From JBCFBK01 sp039679975 (lineage in GTDB: Bacteria > Bacteroidota > Bacteroidia > Bacteroidales > Prolixibacteraceae), in the NCBI GenBank assembly GCA_039679975.1, contig JBDKTZ010000400.1, positions 1 through 46,075 on the forward strand: a stretch of DNA of 46,075 nt, read 5' to 3'. The position numbers and the translations under genes are program-made. The notes beneath the pieces were generated by a model. It worked only from the letters and a program-made list of their open reading frames with translations. It searched no databases and was not told where the DNA came from. Below are positions 1 through 7,688 of the stretch, piece after piece (within the stretch, counting starts at the first letter, position 1; every line of letters begins with the position of its first letter).

Positions 1-868
1 GCTGCATATCGCGGTCGGTATAGTTGACGTAGAGCGTTCCCGAGTCGGCCTTCCAAAACTTGTTGACGGTATACACTGACCAATATCCGGTGGTTTCATA
101 ATCGGTGGAAGTGGTTGGGCTTTCCCATCCGAAGCGGCCGCTGTAACGGACAGTCGCTTTATTGTCTTGCGCCGATCCCGATTTTGTGGTAACCAAGATG
201 ACCCCGAAAGCTGCACGTGCACCATAAACAGCGGCGGCGGAGGCATCTTTGATGACAGAGATGGATTCGACGTCATTTGGGTTAACACGGTTCAGGTCAC
301 CGACAGCGCCGTCGATGAGCACAAGCGGGGAAGCGCCGTTAATAGAAGTCACACCACGTACATTGATGTCGGGCGAACTGCCTGGCACGCCTGAAGAAGT
401 GGTAATGTTAAGACCCGGAACAGATCCCTGCAACATCGTGGTCAGCGAATGAGACACACGGTTTTCCAGGGTTTTGTTATCGACGGTTGTAACGGCGCCG
501 GTCAGGTTAACCTTTTTCTGTGTTCCATAACCGACAACCACTGCTTCATCAATCAGAATGACATCTTCCTGCAAATAAACCTTGATGTCGTTTTGATCGG
601 GTGCAACCTTGACTTTTTGGGTCAGGTAGCCCACATAAGAGATATTCAGTACGACAGCTTCCGATGGAGCCTGAAGCCTGAAAGAACCATCCGCAGCAGT
701 AATCGTACCTTGCGTGGTGGCATTAAGCTGAATGGTAACCCCCACGAGCGGTTCCTGCTGGATATCAAGAACTTTTCCCGATATCGTTCTGTTCTGAGCG
801 GAAAGAATGGAAAAGCTCTGCACCGCAAATAACAGAATTAACAAAACAAATGATTTGATCGCTTTCAT
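1..868 (-). CDS. SusC/RagA-family TonB-dependent outer-membrane receptor, N-terminal part
   Basis: Reading the minus strand from the ATG at 868 gives about 289 codons with no stop before the window edge, so the C-terminal barrel lies outside. Residues 1-24 form a signal peptide (MKAIKSFVLLILLFAVQSFS, then ILSAQ). About 27-105 is a carboxypeptidase-regulatory-like beta domain, followed by the SusC hallmark VVVGYGTQKKVNLTGAV and a plug domain with GVTSINGASPLVLIDG and IKDASAAAVYGARAAFGVI. The family imports oligosaccharides, peptides or other large nutrients with a SusD lipoprotein, energised by TonB. It starts 21 nt after the phosphoesterase upstream, so the two are probably co-transcribed. 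The substrate cannot be told from this part; the partner SusD would be expected beyond the left edge. Confidence 0.93.
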   Translation of the reverse strand, partial: MKAIKSFVLLILLFAVQSFSILSAQNRTISGKVLDIQQEPLVGVTIQLNATTQGTITAADGSFRLQAPSEAVVLNISYVGYLTQKVKVAPDQNDIKVYLQEDVILIDEAVVVGYGTQKKVNLTGAVTTVDNKTLENRVSHSLTTMLQGSVPGLNITTSSGVPGSSPDINVRGVTSINGASPLVLIDGAVGDLNRVNPNDVESISVIKDASAAAVYGARAAFGVILVTTKSGSAQDNKATVRYSGRFGWESPTTSTDYETTGYWSVYTVNKFWKADSGTLYVNYTDRDMQ

Positions 869-889
869 AGATTTAGATTATAGTGACTT

Positions 890-2872
890 TTATTTTACTT
901 TATAAACGTCGGTAGAGAAGGCTTTTGGACGTTGCATTTTTTCCGTCCACGTGTGCCCGAATTCATCTTCGACGGTAATTGTCAGGTCTGTATCTGCATT
1001 GTCCGCTTTTACCTTGAAAAAGTGGGTGAATTTCTCGGTAATAAAACTTGGAGTAGCGGTAAGGCCAGCCGAGTTGAAGCGCTTTACGGAAAGAGCGGCG
1101 ATATGCAGGGGGTCGTATGCCCAGACTTTTGCAGGCGTCAGGCTTTTCCCGGCTTCGTCGGTTACTGTGAGCGTCCAGCGCGGGTTCCAGTTCCAGATGT
1201 TTATCAGCACCTCGTTATTGTTGTTTGCCGGGTATGCATCGACATACTGCAAATACTTATTCTTAACCGAAGTGGGAATGGAGGAAGGCATCTCCGGAAC
1301 ATCTGCCAGCGAAAAGTGTACATTGTTCAGGTCGTAACTGCGGAATTGGTAATCCTCCGTCCATCCGGTGGCTTTATAGATATATTGCAAATCTTTCCCC
1401 GAAACATTCCAAATCGAATATCCGCCCGGCGTACCATCAGGACTGATATGGACGCCCGGCGTTAAGTTACCGGTCCACCACCAGGAGGCGCAAACAGCTG
1501 CTGTGTTGTGTTCATGGAAATCACGCCCGCCTGTAATGGCAGATTGCGGTGTAACGTTGAAATTCATGTGTGTATGCCCCGTCACAAAATGCACTTTATA
1601 ACCATCCAGGATGTTGAACATTTGTTCGGTGCTGGTTATGTCGTGGTCTATCTTGAATTCGGTCGTTTCGGAAGGATCATATACTTGTGCGTGCATCACG
1701 ACAACCAGGGGAGTTGACTTGTCAATATAAGAGAGGTCTTTGGAAAGCCAGCTCAACTGTTCTGCAGAAGTCAGTTTTTTATAGTTGCGGGAATCTGTTC
1801 CGTCGTAATCGCTGCAATCGATATCGTCCATGACAACATAGTGTACCTTACCAAGGTTAAAGGAATAATAGGTAGGGGCAATATAGCTCATGTATTTGCC
1901 TTCCGCGCTAAAGTCGGAAGTCGTTTTGTAATCGTAATCGTGATTACCGATGGTATGAAATATCTGCAAACCCTTAATTTGGCTGTTGATCGTGCTCAGG
2001 TATTCGGGCAACGCGAAGTTGTTTGAATACCAGTACAAATCCCAGGTCATGTCACCCAGGGCAATCGCGTACATCTTTTCAGAGGCATGGGCATTCCGGT
2101 AATTGTTCAGGTCGGATGTAAACGTCGCAAACTGGTTCAGATCGTTTGTCCGGGCGGCAAGATGCATATCGCCAAGTATGAATACTTTATAAGCATCTTG
2201 TCCGGCAACCTTTTTGAGCGTGAAGTCTGCCCGTTCTACTGTATTGGCACTGGCTTTTAGCCTCTGAAAGAACAAGGGAAGCACTCCCGAAGAAGGAGCT
2301 TCGTAATTTGACGGAACCGAGATGAACACATAATTTCTTTTTTTCGCGGACTTGAGCTGATAGATGCCTCTTTCGTCGGTGGTAGTCACTTCGACACCAT
2401 CCGAAACCACGACACCTTTCACGCCGCCATCTTCCGATTTAACGATGCCGTATACCGTAGTGCCCTGGTCGGGCGTAAACAGGAAATCAACAATATTGAT
2501 GTAGATCTGCCCAACAGACTTCTTCCGTACATCCCGTTTAACGGAGACATTGTAATTGCCGGTTTCACATTCATTGGAAATCCGTACCGTGAAGCCCGTG
2601 GATGAAACAGCGGTGACAGAGCAAACGTGCGATATACCACCCGATTCCAGAATGAAAGAATCGGAGGTTTTTAGTCCGCCTCCGCCTTGTGCCGTGAAGA
2701 CATATTCACCGCCTTTGGTCACCTCAATTGTGGACGGAAGGCTAACCTGTACATTAAAATCATCGACAGGCTCCGGATCGTCGTCTCCTTTCCCGCAGCC
2801 ATATAATGATAAGATGACGGTCAGCGCCAGCCACAAATACATTTTAATATTTCTAATACTAATGTCTCTCAT
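890..2872 (-). CDS. Calcineurin-like metallophosphoesterase, predicted lipoprotein
   Basis: A 660-aa protein with a hydrophobic leader ending SLYGC (lipidated Cys26), hence probably anchored in an envelope membrane. Residues 34-128 are an Ig-like beta region; 138-220 resemble the N-terminal domain of Bacteroidetes calcineurin-like phosphoesterases; 228-440 form the metallophosphatase core; the rest matches the usual C-terminal beta domain. Metal-binding motifs are complete: GDMH (234-237), GDMTWD (273-278), GNHD (309-312), MH (393-394) and GHTH (432-435). It should hydrolyse a phosphomonoester or diester outside the cytoplasm. Placed directly before a SusC gene, it may release phosphate or process the ligand imported by that receptor. 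An in-frame ATG at codon 11 is an alternative start. Exact substrate unknown. Confidence 0.9.
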   Translation of the reverse strand: MRDISIRNIKMYLWLALTVILSLYGCGKGDDDPEPVDDFNVQVSLPSTIEVTKGGEYVFTAQGGGGLKTSDSFILESGGISHVCSVTAVSSTGFTVRISNECETGNYNVSVKRDVRKKSVGQIYINIVDFLFTPDQGTTVYGIVKSEDGGVKGVVVSDGVEVTTTDERGIYQLKSAKKRNYVFISVPSNYEAPSSGVLPLFFQRLKASANTVERADFTLKKVAGQDAYKVFILGDMHLAARTNDLNQFATFTSDLNNYRNAHASEKMYAIALGDMTWDLYWYSNNFALPEYLSTINSQIKGLQIFHTIGNHDYDYKTTSDFSAEGKYMSYIAPTYYSFNLGKVHYVVMDDIDCSDYDGTDSRNYKKLTSAEQLSWLSKDLSYIDKSTPLVVVMHAQVYDPSETTEFKIDHDITSTEQMFNILDGYKVHFVTGHTHMNFNVTPQSAITGGRDFHEHNTAAVCASWWWTGNLTPGVHISPDGTPGGYSIWNVSGKDLQYIYKATGWTEDYQFRSYDLNNVHFSLADVPEMPSSIPTSVKNKYLQYVDAYPANNNNEVLINIWNWNPRWTLTVTDEAGKSLTPAKVWAYDPLHIAALSVKRFNSAGLTATPSFITEKFTHFFKVKADNADTDLTITVEDEFGHTWTEKMQRPKAFSTDVYKVK

Positions 2873-3474
2873 ATGTTTTAATTATTTTCGTTTTCAGTAA
2901 ACCCTCTACCACGACAGATTTCACACTTAAAGTTTGGGCTTCCGAGGTAACAATCGTAATCTATGTTCATAATTTTTTTCGGGGATGTACCGGGCAAGTG
3001 CATAAGTAGCCTCCAGTAAGACATGCACGATCCTTCTCGTTCAGCTTTCAAAAAATTCACCAAAATTTCATTTTGTGTTTCGCAAAGATTTAATTTGTTT
3101 TATATCAGCAATATGTTTTCAAAAATAAAAAATAATTCGAAATAAAAACAAATAATCCGAATTATTTCTTCTGAAATATTTATTCTGCTGTCTGGCAGGT
3201 CACCGTTTCCGCAAATGGAGGTCTATGTATACCAAATAGATATAGATAGTACTGTTTGCTAATTTCGTTTGCTTTCCTCGTGTGCTCCCTTTAATTGCTT
3301 AATTTTTCATTTTAATACATAAAAGCATCAATAAGAAATAAAAGCAAATATTTTGAAATCATGGAAGGGCTATGAGGAACGACGGTTTGAGACTCAACTA
3401 TTCGGATAAGGAGGCGGGTAAGGCCCTGCGTTTCTCTGTGTATCGGGGTGCGTGTCTTTGTCCGGGATGATCGC
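2873..3474. other. Long A/T-rich intergenic region without a convincing gene
   Basis: Between the phosphoesterase and the dnaJ terminator there are about 600 nt. The stretch 3060-3180 is very A/T-rich. A near match to the -7 promoter element (AATCTTTG on the minus strand, 3082-3089) could start transcription of the phosphoesterase-SusC unit and would leave a leader of about 200 nt. A GTG-started 61-codon frame fills that leader (3063-2878) but has no supporting features. I see no RNA family that I recognise. Confidence 0.5.
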
Positions 3475-3513
3475 AAAAAAGCTGCACCGTTCAATCAGGT
3501 ACAGCTTTTTTTT
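3475..3513 (-). terminator. Rho-independent terminator after dnaJ
   Basis: On the minus strand AGCTGTACC pairs with GGTGCAGCT across a 9-nt loop and is followed by TTTTTT. The one non-Watson-Crick position is a G.U pair in minus-strand RNA but an A-C mismatch in plus-strand RNA, so the minus orientation is favoured. It ends the grpE-dnaJ unit. Confidence 0.85.
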
Positions 3514-3533
3514 GTTGTCATCGCGTATTTCAA

Positions 3534-4697
3534 TTATTCAAATATGTCGCGCATCTTTTCAAAGAAATTCTTATCGCCCGAGCCGGGTGTTTCCTGAAAA
3601 TTGGGTGATTGCTGGAGTTTTTCAAGTATTTTCCTTTCTTCGGGCGTGATCTTTTTCGGTATCCAGGCGTGTATCCGTACCAACAGATCGCCTTTCCCGT
3701 AACCGTTAATGTCGGGCAGACCTTTGCCTCTTAAGCGCAGGATCTTTTCAGGCTGAGTACCTGGTTCTATCTTTACTTTTACTTTACTGTCGACTGTAGG
3801 AATCTCAGAAGTTTTACCCAAAATAAAATCGGGCATATTAATAAACAAGTTATAAATGAGGTTGTTCCCGTCACGGATCAGATCGGGATGCGATTCTTCC
3901 TGGATCACCACCAGCAGATCGCCGTTCACTCCGCCATGGCGTCCGGCATTTCCCTTACCCGATACATTCAGCTGCATTCCTTCTCCGACACCTGCCGGGA
4001 TCTTGATGTTGATTACTTCTTCGCCGCGGACAACGCCTTCTCCTCCGCAGTTGGTACATTTGTTTTTAATGACCTGACCCTCTCCGTTACAGGTGGGACA
4101 GGTGGTTGTTGTTTGCATCTGTCCCAGCAAGGTATTGGTCACGCGTGTCACATGACCGCTTCCGTGACAAGTGGAACAGGTAGAATAATCTGATCCTCCG
4201 GCTGCCCCTGTTCCATGGCACACGTCGCAACTGACATATTTTTTTAATTTCAGTTTCTTCTCAACTCCTTTATCAATTTCATTCAGATTAAGCATGACCT
4301 TGACACGTAAATCTGATCCGCGGTGCACCCGCCGTCCCTGACTGCGTGAGCCGCCAAATCCGCTGAAACCGCCAAATCCGCTGCCGAAGCCACCACCGCC
4401 AAAAATATCGCCGAACATGGAAAATATATCGTCCATCGACATGTCATGCTGACTAAAGCCATTGGCAGCGCCACCCATACCGGCGTGACCAAATTGATCA
4501 TACCGTTGTTTCTTTTGAGGATTGCTCAATACCTCGTAAGCTTCGGCGGCTTCCTTGAATTTTTCTTCCGCTTCCTTATCTCCCGGATTTTTATCCGGAT
4601 GATACTGGATTGCTTTTTTCCGGTAAGCTTTCTTGATCTCTTCAGCACCTGCATCCTTACTGACACCCAATATTTCGTAATAATCTCTTTTTGCCAT
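3534..4697 (-). CDS. dnaJ: Chaperone DnaJ (Hsp40)
   Basis: A 387-aa type I J-protein. It delivers unfolded clients to DnaK and stimulates its ATPase. Residues 1-70 are the J domain with the HPD triad in QYHPDKNPGD. A Gly/Phe-rich linker follows to about residue 120. Four zinc-binding CxxCxGxG repeats are intact (CDVCHGTG, CSTCHGSG, CPTCNGEG, CTNCGGEG), then the two C-terminal substrate-binding barrels. Length is normal. It starts 22 nt after grpE on the same strand; dnaK is not in the window. The C-terminus (NFFEKMRDIFE) is short and charged. Confidence 0.98.
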   Translation of the reverse strand: MAKRDYYEILGVSKDAGAEEIKKAYRKKAIQYHPDKNPGDKEAEEKFKEAAEAYEVLSNPQKKQRYDQFGHAGMGGAANGFSQHDMSMDDIFSMFGDIFGGGGFGSGFGGFSGFGGSRSQGRRVHRGSDLRVKVMLNLNEIDKGVEKKLKLKKYVSCDVCHGTGAAGGSDYSTCSTCHGSGHVTRVTNTLLGQMQTTTTCPTCNGEGQVIKNKCTNCGGEGVVRGEEVINIKIPAGVGEGMQLNVSGKGNAGRHGGVNGDLLVVIQEESHPDLIRDGNNLIYNLFINMPDFILGKTSEIPTVDSKVKVKIEPGTQPEKILRLRGKGLPDINGYGKGDLLVRIHAWIPKKITPEERKILEKLQQSPNFQETPGSGDKNFFEKMRDIFE

Positions 4698-4719
4698 GCT
4701 TTTTTAATGTTTTCTAAGA

Positions 4720-5319
4720 TTACTCACCAATTACAACTTTGGCGAAACGAATAACCTTTTCATTAAGCAAATATCCTTTTTGGACAACATCAATTATTTT
4801 GCCTTTCATCTCTTCGGCAGGAGCAGGAATCTTGGTAATCGCTTCATGCAGATCCGTATCAAAGTCTTTTCCTTTTGCATCGATTTCTTTAATGCCGTTC
4901 TGTTTCAGGAATTCTTGAAACTTATTATAAATCAGAATTACACCCTGCTTAAAGGGACTTTCATCTTCAACTTCACTGAATGCAGCAAGTGCCCTTTCCA
5001 GATCGTCAATCACCGGGAGAATACTGGTTAAAACGGTCTCTCCGCCCGATTTCAGCAATTCCATTTTTTCCTTTAGCGTGCGTTTGCGGAAATTATCAAA
5101 CTCGGCCTGCAGCCGAAGGTGTTTATCTTTTACTTCTGCTATTTCCTTTTCAAGTTTCTCTATTTGCTCGTGAGTCTTGTCCTTTTTGGATTTTTTATCT
5201 TCTTTTTTTTCCTCTTTTTTCTCTTCGTGCGTTTCAGAAACAGTTTCTTCCTGATTGGCCGCCCCTTTTACTTCTCCGGCCGGCTGTTCCTGATCAGTGC
5301 TGTTTTTCTCGTCTGCCAT
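4720..5319 (-). CDS. grpE: Nucleotide exchange factor GrpE
   Basis: A 199-aa co-chaperone that releases ADP from DnaK. The first 50 residues are a disordered, Glu/Lys-rich tail. A long coiled-coil helix (about 52-100, containing RLQAEFDNFRKRTLKEK, the family signature) is followed by a four-helix region and the C-terminal beta wing ending VIRFAKVVIGE. It is the first gene of a grpE-dnaJ pair. An exact -7 promoter element lies about 100 nt upstream, and an inverted repeat sits in the leader (see separate entries), which may carry heat-shock control. Start chosen at the only ATG preceding the acidic tail. Confidence 0.98.
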   Translation of the reverse strand: MADEKNSTDQEQPAGEVKGAANQEETVSETHEEKKEEKKEDKKSKKDKTHEQIEKLEKEIAEVKDKHLRLQAEFDNFRKRTLKEKMELLKSGGETVLTSILPVIDDLERALAAFSEVEDESPFKQGVILIYNKFQEFLKQNGIKEIDAKGKDFDTDLHEAITKIPAPAEEMKGKIIDVVQKGYLLNEKVIRFAKVVIGE

Positions 5320-5366
5320 TTTATTGTAAATTTTTACATTAACGGTTTTAATCTACACAAAAATTC

Positions 5367-5397
5367 TGCCATGTCTGGTGATAAAGACAAAATGGCA
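5367..5397. promoter_or_regulatory. Inverted repeat in the grpE leader
   Basis: TGCCATGTC (5367-5375) and GACAAAATGGCA (5386-5397) are inverted copies with a 3-nt bulge and a 10-nt loop. The element lies between the predicted grpE promoter and the start codon, so it could be an operator or an mRNA hairpin. No known Bacteroidetes regulator is assigned from sequence alone. Confidence 0.4.
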
Positions 5398-5418
5398 CTT
5401 GTTGTACTGTAAGGGTGA

Positions 5419-5426
5419 CAAAAGTA
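5419..5426 (-). promoter_or_regulatory. Predicted -7 element for grpE-dnaJ
   Basis: The minus strand reads TACTTTTG, an exact match to the Bacteroides -7 consensus TAnnTTTG. No good TTTG is present at the -33 position, so an activator or another sigma factor may be involved. The predicted leader is about 90 nt. Confidence 0.5.
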
Positions 5427-5464
5427 TAAAAAAGAAAGGCAGCCCGGGTTCGCTATGCTCCTTG

Positions 5465-6772
5465 CTACTCTATCCGTTCAATGGCGGCGCCTATTGCCCG
5501 GAGGCGGCGATCGATCTGCTCGTATCCGCGGTCAATCTGTTCAATGTTAAAGATCTTGCTGGTCCCTTGCGCGGACAGCGCCGCGATAAGCAAGGCCACA
5601 CCTGCCCGGATATCGGGCGAAGTCATGGTTGTACCGCGAAGCTGGTGCTTTCGGTTCAGACCGATCACCGTAGCCCGGTGCGGATCACATAAAATGATCT
5701 GAGCTCCCATGTCGATCAGCTTATCGACAAAGAACAAACGGCTTTCAAACATTTTCTGATGAATCAGCACAGTTCCTTTTGCCTGAGTCGCCACGACCAG
5801 AAAGATACTTAGCAGGTCGGGTGTCAATCCTGGCCAGATTGCATCGGCGATCGTCATGATCGATCCGTCGATGAAGGTTTCTATTTCATATTCTTCCCGG
5901 GCGGGAACAAATATGTCGTCGTTTTTAATTTCCAGATGAATGCCCAGTTTGCGGAATGAATCAGGTATAAGTCCTAAATGACTGACACCTGCATTCGGAA
6001 TCGTGATCTCAGAACCTGTCATCGCTGCCAGTCCAATGAAACTGCCAACTTCGATCATATCGGGCAGAACCCGGTGGGTACATCCCGAAAGGGACTGGAC
6101 CCCTTCTATCTGCAAAAGATTGGATCCGATACCGCCGATCCTGGCTCCCATCGAAACCAGCATTTGCGATAATTGCTGAACGTATGGCTCACAGGCAGCA
6201 TTATAGATCGTTGTTCTTCCTTCGGCCAGCACGGCTGCCATTAAAATATTGGCTGTTCCGGTCACCGAAGCTTCTTCCAGCAACATATAACTACCTGTCA
6301 GTTTAGGGGCAGTTACCGCATAGGCATTTTTACAGGTATCGAATTGAAAGTCAGCGCCAAGTTTTTGTAAACCAATAAAGTGGGTATCCAGTCTTCGGCG
6401 GCCAATTTTGTCGCCTCCCGGTTGAGGAATGAAGGCTTTTCCGTAACGGGCAACAAGAGGACCAACAATCATGATCGAACCACGCAAACTTGTAGCCTGC
6501 CGGGCAAATTTTTCCGTTTGCAGATGAGCCAGATTCAGATCATCTGCCTGGAATACATAAGTGCCTTTTTCCATCCGCTGTATCTTTACGCCCAGGTCAG
6601 TCAGGATTTCAATCAGCTTCAATACATCACTAATCTCCGGGATGTTGGACACCGTTACTTTTTCGGGTGTCAGGAGAGTCGCGCATATCACTTCCAATGC
6701 TTCATTTTTTGCTCCCTGAGGCTCAAGCAGACCGCTTAATTTTTTGCCTCCTTCAACTTGAAATGTTGCCAT
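5465..6772 (-). CDS. murA: UDP-N-acetylglucosamine 1-carboxyvinyltransferase MurA
   Basis: A 435-aa cytoplasmic enzyme catalysing the first committed step of peptidoglycan synthesis, transfer of enolpyruvate from PEP to UDP-GlcNAc. It has the two-domain EPSP-synthase fold. Lys22-Asn23 of the GAKNEA motif are present. The mobile active-site loop reads PGGDKIGRRRLDTHF: Asp121 stands where E. coli has Cys115, the residue alkylated by fosfomycin. The Asp in the catalytic TPDLLS segment is kept. It lies 14 nt after the DUF4290 gene, and both share a promoter. The Asp form is known from Mycobacterium and Chlamydia and is active but fosfomycin-insensitive. Confidence 0.97.
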   Translation of the reverse strand: MATFQVEGGKKLSGLLEPQGAKNEALEVICATLLTPEKVTVSNIPEISDVLKLIEILTDLGVKIQRMEKGTYVFQADDLNLAHLQTEKFARQATSLRGSIMIVGPLVARYGKAFIPQPGGDKIGRRRLDTHFIGLQKLGADFQFDTCKNAYAVTAPKLTGSYMLLEEASVTGTANILMAAVLAEGRTTIYNAACEPYVQQLSQMLVSMGARIGGIGSNLLQIEGVQSLSGCTHRVLPDMIEVGSFIGLAAMTGSEITIPNAGVSHLGLIPDSFRKLGIHLEIKNDDIFVPAREEYEIETFIDGSIMTIADAIWPGLTPDLLSIFLVVATQAKGTVLIHQKMFESRLFFVDKLIDMGAQIILCDPHRATVIGLNRKHQLRGTTMTSPDIRAGVALLIAALSAQGTSKIFNIEQIDRGYEQIDRRLRAIGAAIERIE

Positions 6773-6786
6773 CCCTGAAGAACGCG

Positions 6787-7398
6787 TTAATCGATTTTAC
6801 GATGGGGCTTTTTAGGAATGCGTATCGGTGCAGCTTTCTTGCGGTTCCGGAAAAGGATGTCTTTTGTTTCGGTCAGATCAAGGTCCGAACGTTTAATTTG
6901 CCCGTATGAAAGAATTTCCAGATCGGCATAAATTTTTTCATCGTCAACCGTATCCTTGTTCCAGACAAGGTAGCTTTTTTTCATATGGTTGGCAAGCAAC
7001 TTGATCAGAATTTCCTTTTCTTCGCCGTTCTCAAACTTGGCTGCCTTTCCAATAAGCGATTCCATGATTTTTCCGTAATGACGCAATTTGATCTTCCCAA
7101 AGTCATATCCAATTCTTCCGGGGGGTTCATTGAACGTTTCCCTTCTGGGCGGTTCGTAGGGATAATCAATATCAAGCTGAAAATCAGACATGATGGCCAG
7201 GTGGTCCCACAACTTATGTTTAAAGTCATTGATGTCCCGAAGATAAGGGTACATGTTACCCATGATGTCAATGATGGTTCTTGCTGCACGGTTTCTTTCA
7301 TCCCTGTCCTCAATCGTCATGATATGGTCAACCATATTTTGAAGATTCCGGCCGTATTCAGGCAGGGGTAATTTCTTACGGTTTGAATTGTAATCCAT
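6787..7398 (-). CDS. DUF4290 family protein of unknown function
   Basis: A 203-aa soluble protein without signal peptide or membrane segment, matching what I know as the DUF4290 family, which is restricted to Bacteroidetes and regularly sits before murA. It is rich in charged residues (DHIMTIEDRDERNRAARTII near the N-terminus, a basic KKAAPIRIPKKPHRK tail) and predicted mostly helical. The spacing of 14 nt to murA and the shared promoter point to translation-coupled expression with cell-wall synthesis, but no biochemical role is known to me. Confidence 0.85.
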   Translation of the reverse strand: MDYNSNRKKLPLPEYGRNLQNMVDHIMTIEDRDERNRAARTIIDIMGNMYPYLRDINDFKHKLWDHLAIMSDFQLDIDYPYEPPRRETFNEPPGRIGYDFGKIKLRHYGKIMESLIGKAAKFENGEEKEILIKLLANHMKKSYLVWNKDTVDDEKIYADLEILSYGQIKRSDLDLTETKDILFRNRKKAAPIRIPKKPHRKID

Positions 7399-7488
7399 TT
7401 AAAAAATGTCAAATAAATAGTGAATAAAAGGTCGTAATAAATACCGGAAATAAACTTGATAATAAGCAGTTGGAGGTAATTCCTGCTG

Positions 7489-7519
7489 CAAATCTAAATT
7501 AAAAAATCCAGCTGTCAAA
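7489..7519 (-). promoter_or_regulatory. Promoter of the DUF4290-murA operon
   Basis: On the minus strand TTTG (7519-7516), a 19-nt spacer and TAGATTTG (7496-7489) fit the Bacteroides -33/-7 consensus exactly. The leader to the DUF4290 start would be about 84 nt. Confidence 0.75.
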
Positions 7520-7538
7520 TCTTTTTCATTAAATTTTA

Positions 7539-7653
7539 AGTATCAGGCATTAAGAGTATCAAAACCCAGGATACAAAACATGAGACACAAGACCCTCAGA
7601 CAGTCAGATATTCAGGCAGTCAGTGAGTCCAATAATCTGAGAATCCGTGTTCC
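7539..7653. repeat. Degenerate 7-nt and 8-nt tandem words (heptad then octad block)
   Basis: From about 7555 to 7596 the plus strand divides into 7-nt words (AGTATCA, GGATACA, AGACACA), the reverse complement of the CTTGTGT-type words found near rpsL. It passes directly into 8-nt words from 7590 to 7645 (AGACCCTC, AGACAGTC, AGATATTC, AGGCAGTC, TGAGAATC), each ending in TC. The block lies between the helicase stop and the DUF4290 promoter and contains no gene. The same words recur at 40233-40288 and 45851-45975. Confidence 0.7.
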
Positions 7654-7688
7654 GGTTCTCTTTCTTGCTTCCTTAGCGGCTATTTCTT

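Noticed and set aside
3312..3494. 60-codon minus-strand frame across the dnaJ terminator
   Set aside because: It overlaps a clear terminator hairpin and has no recognisable features.
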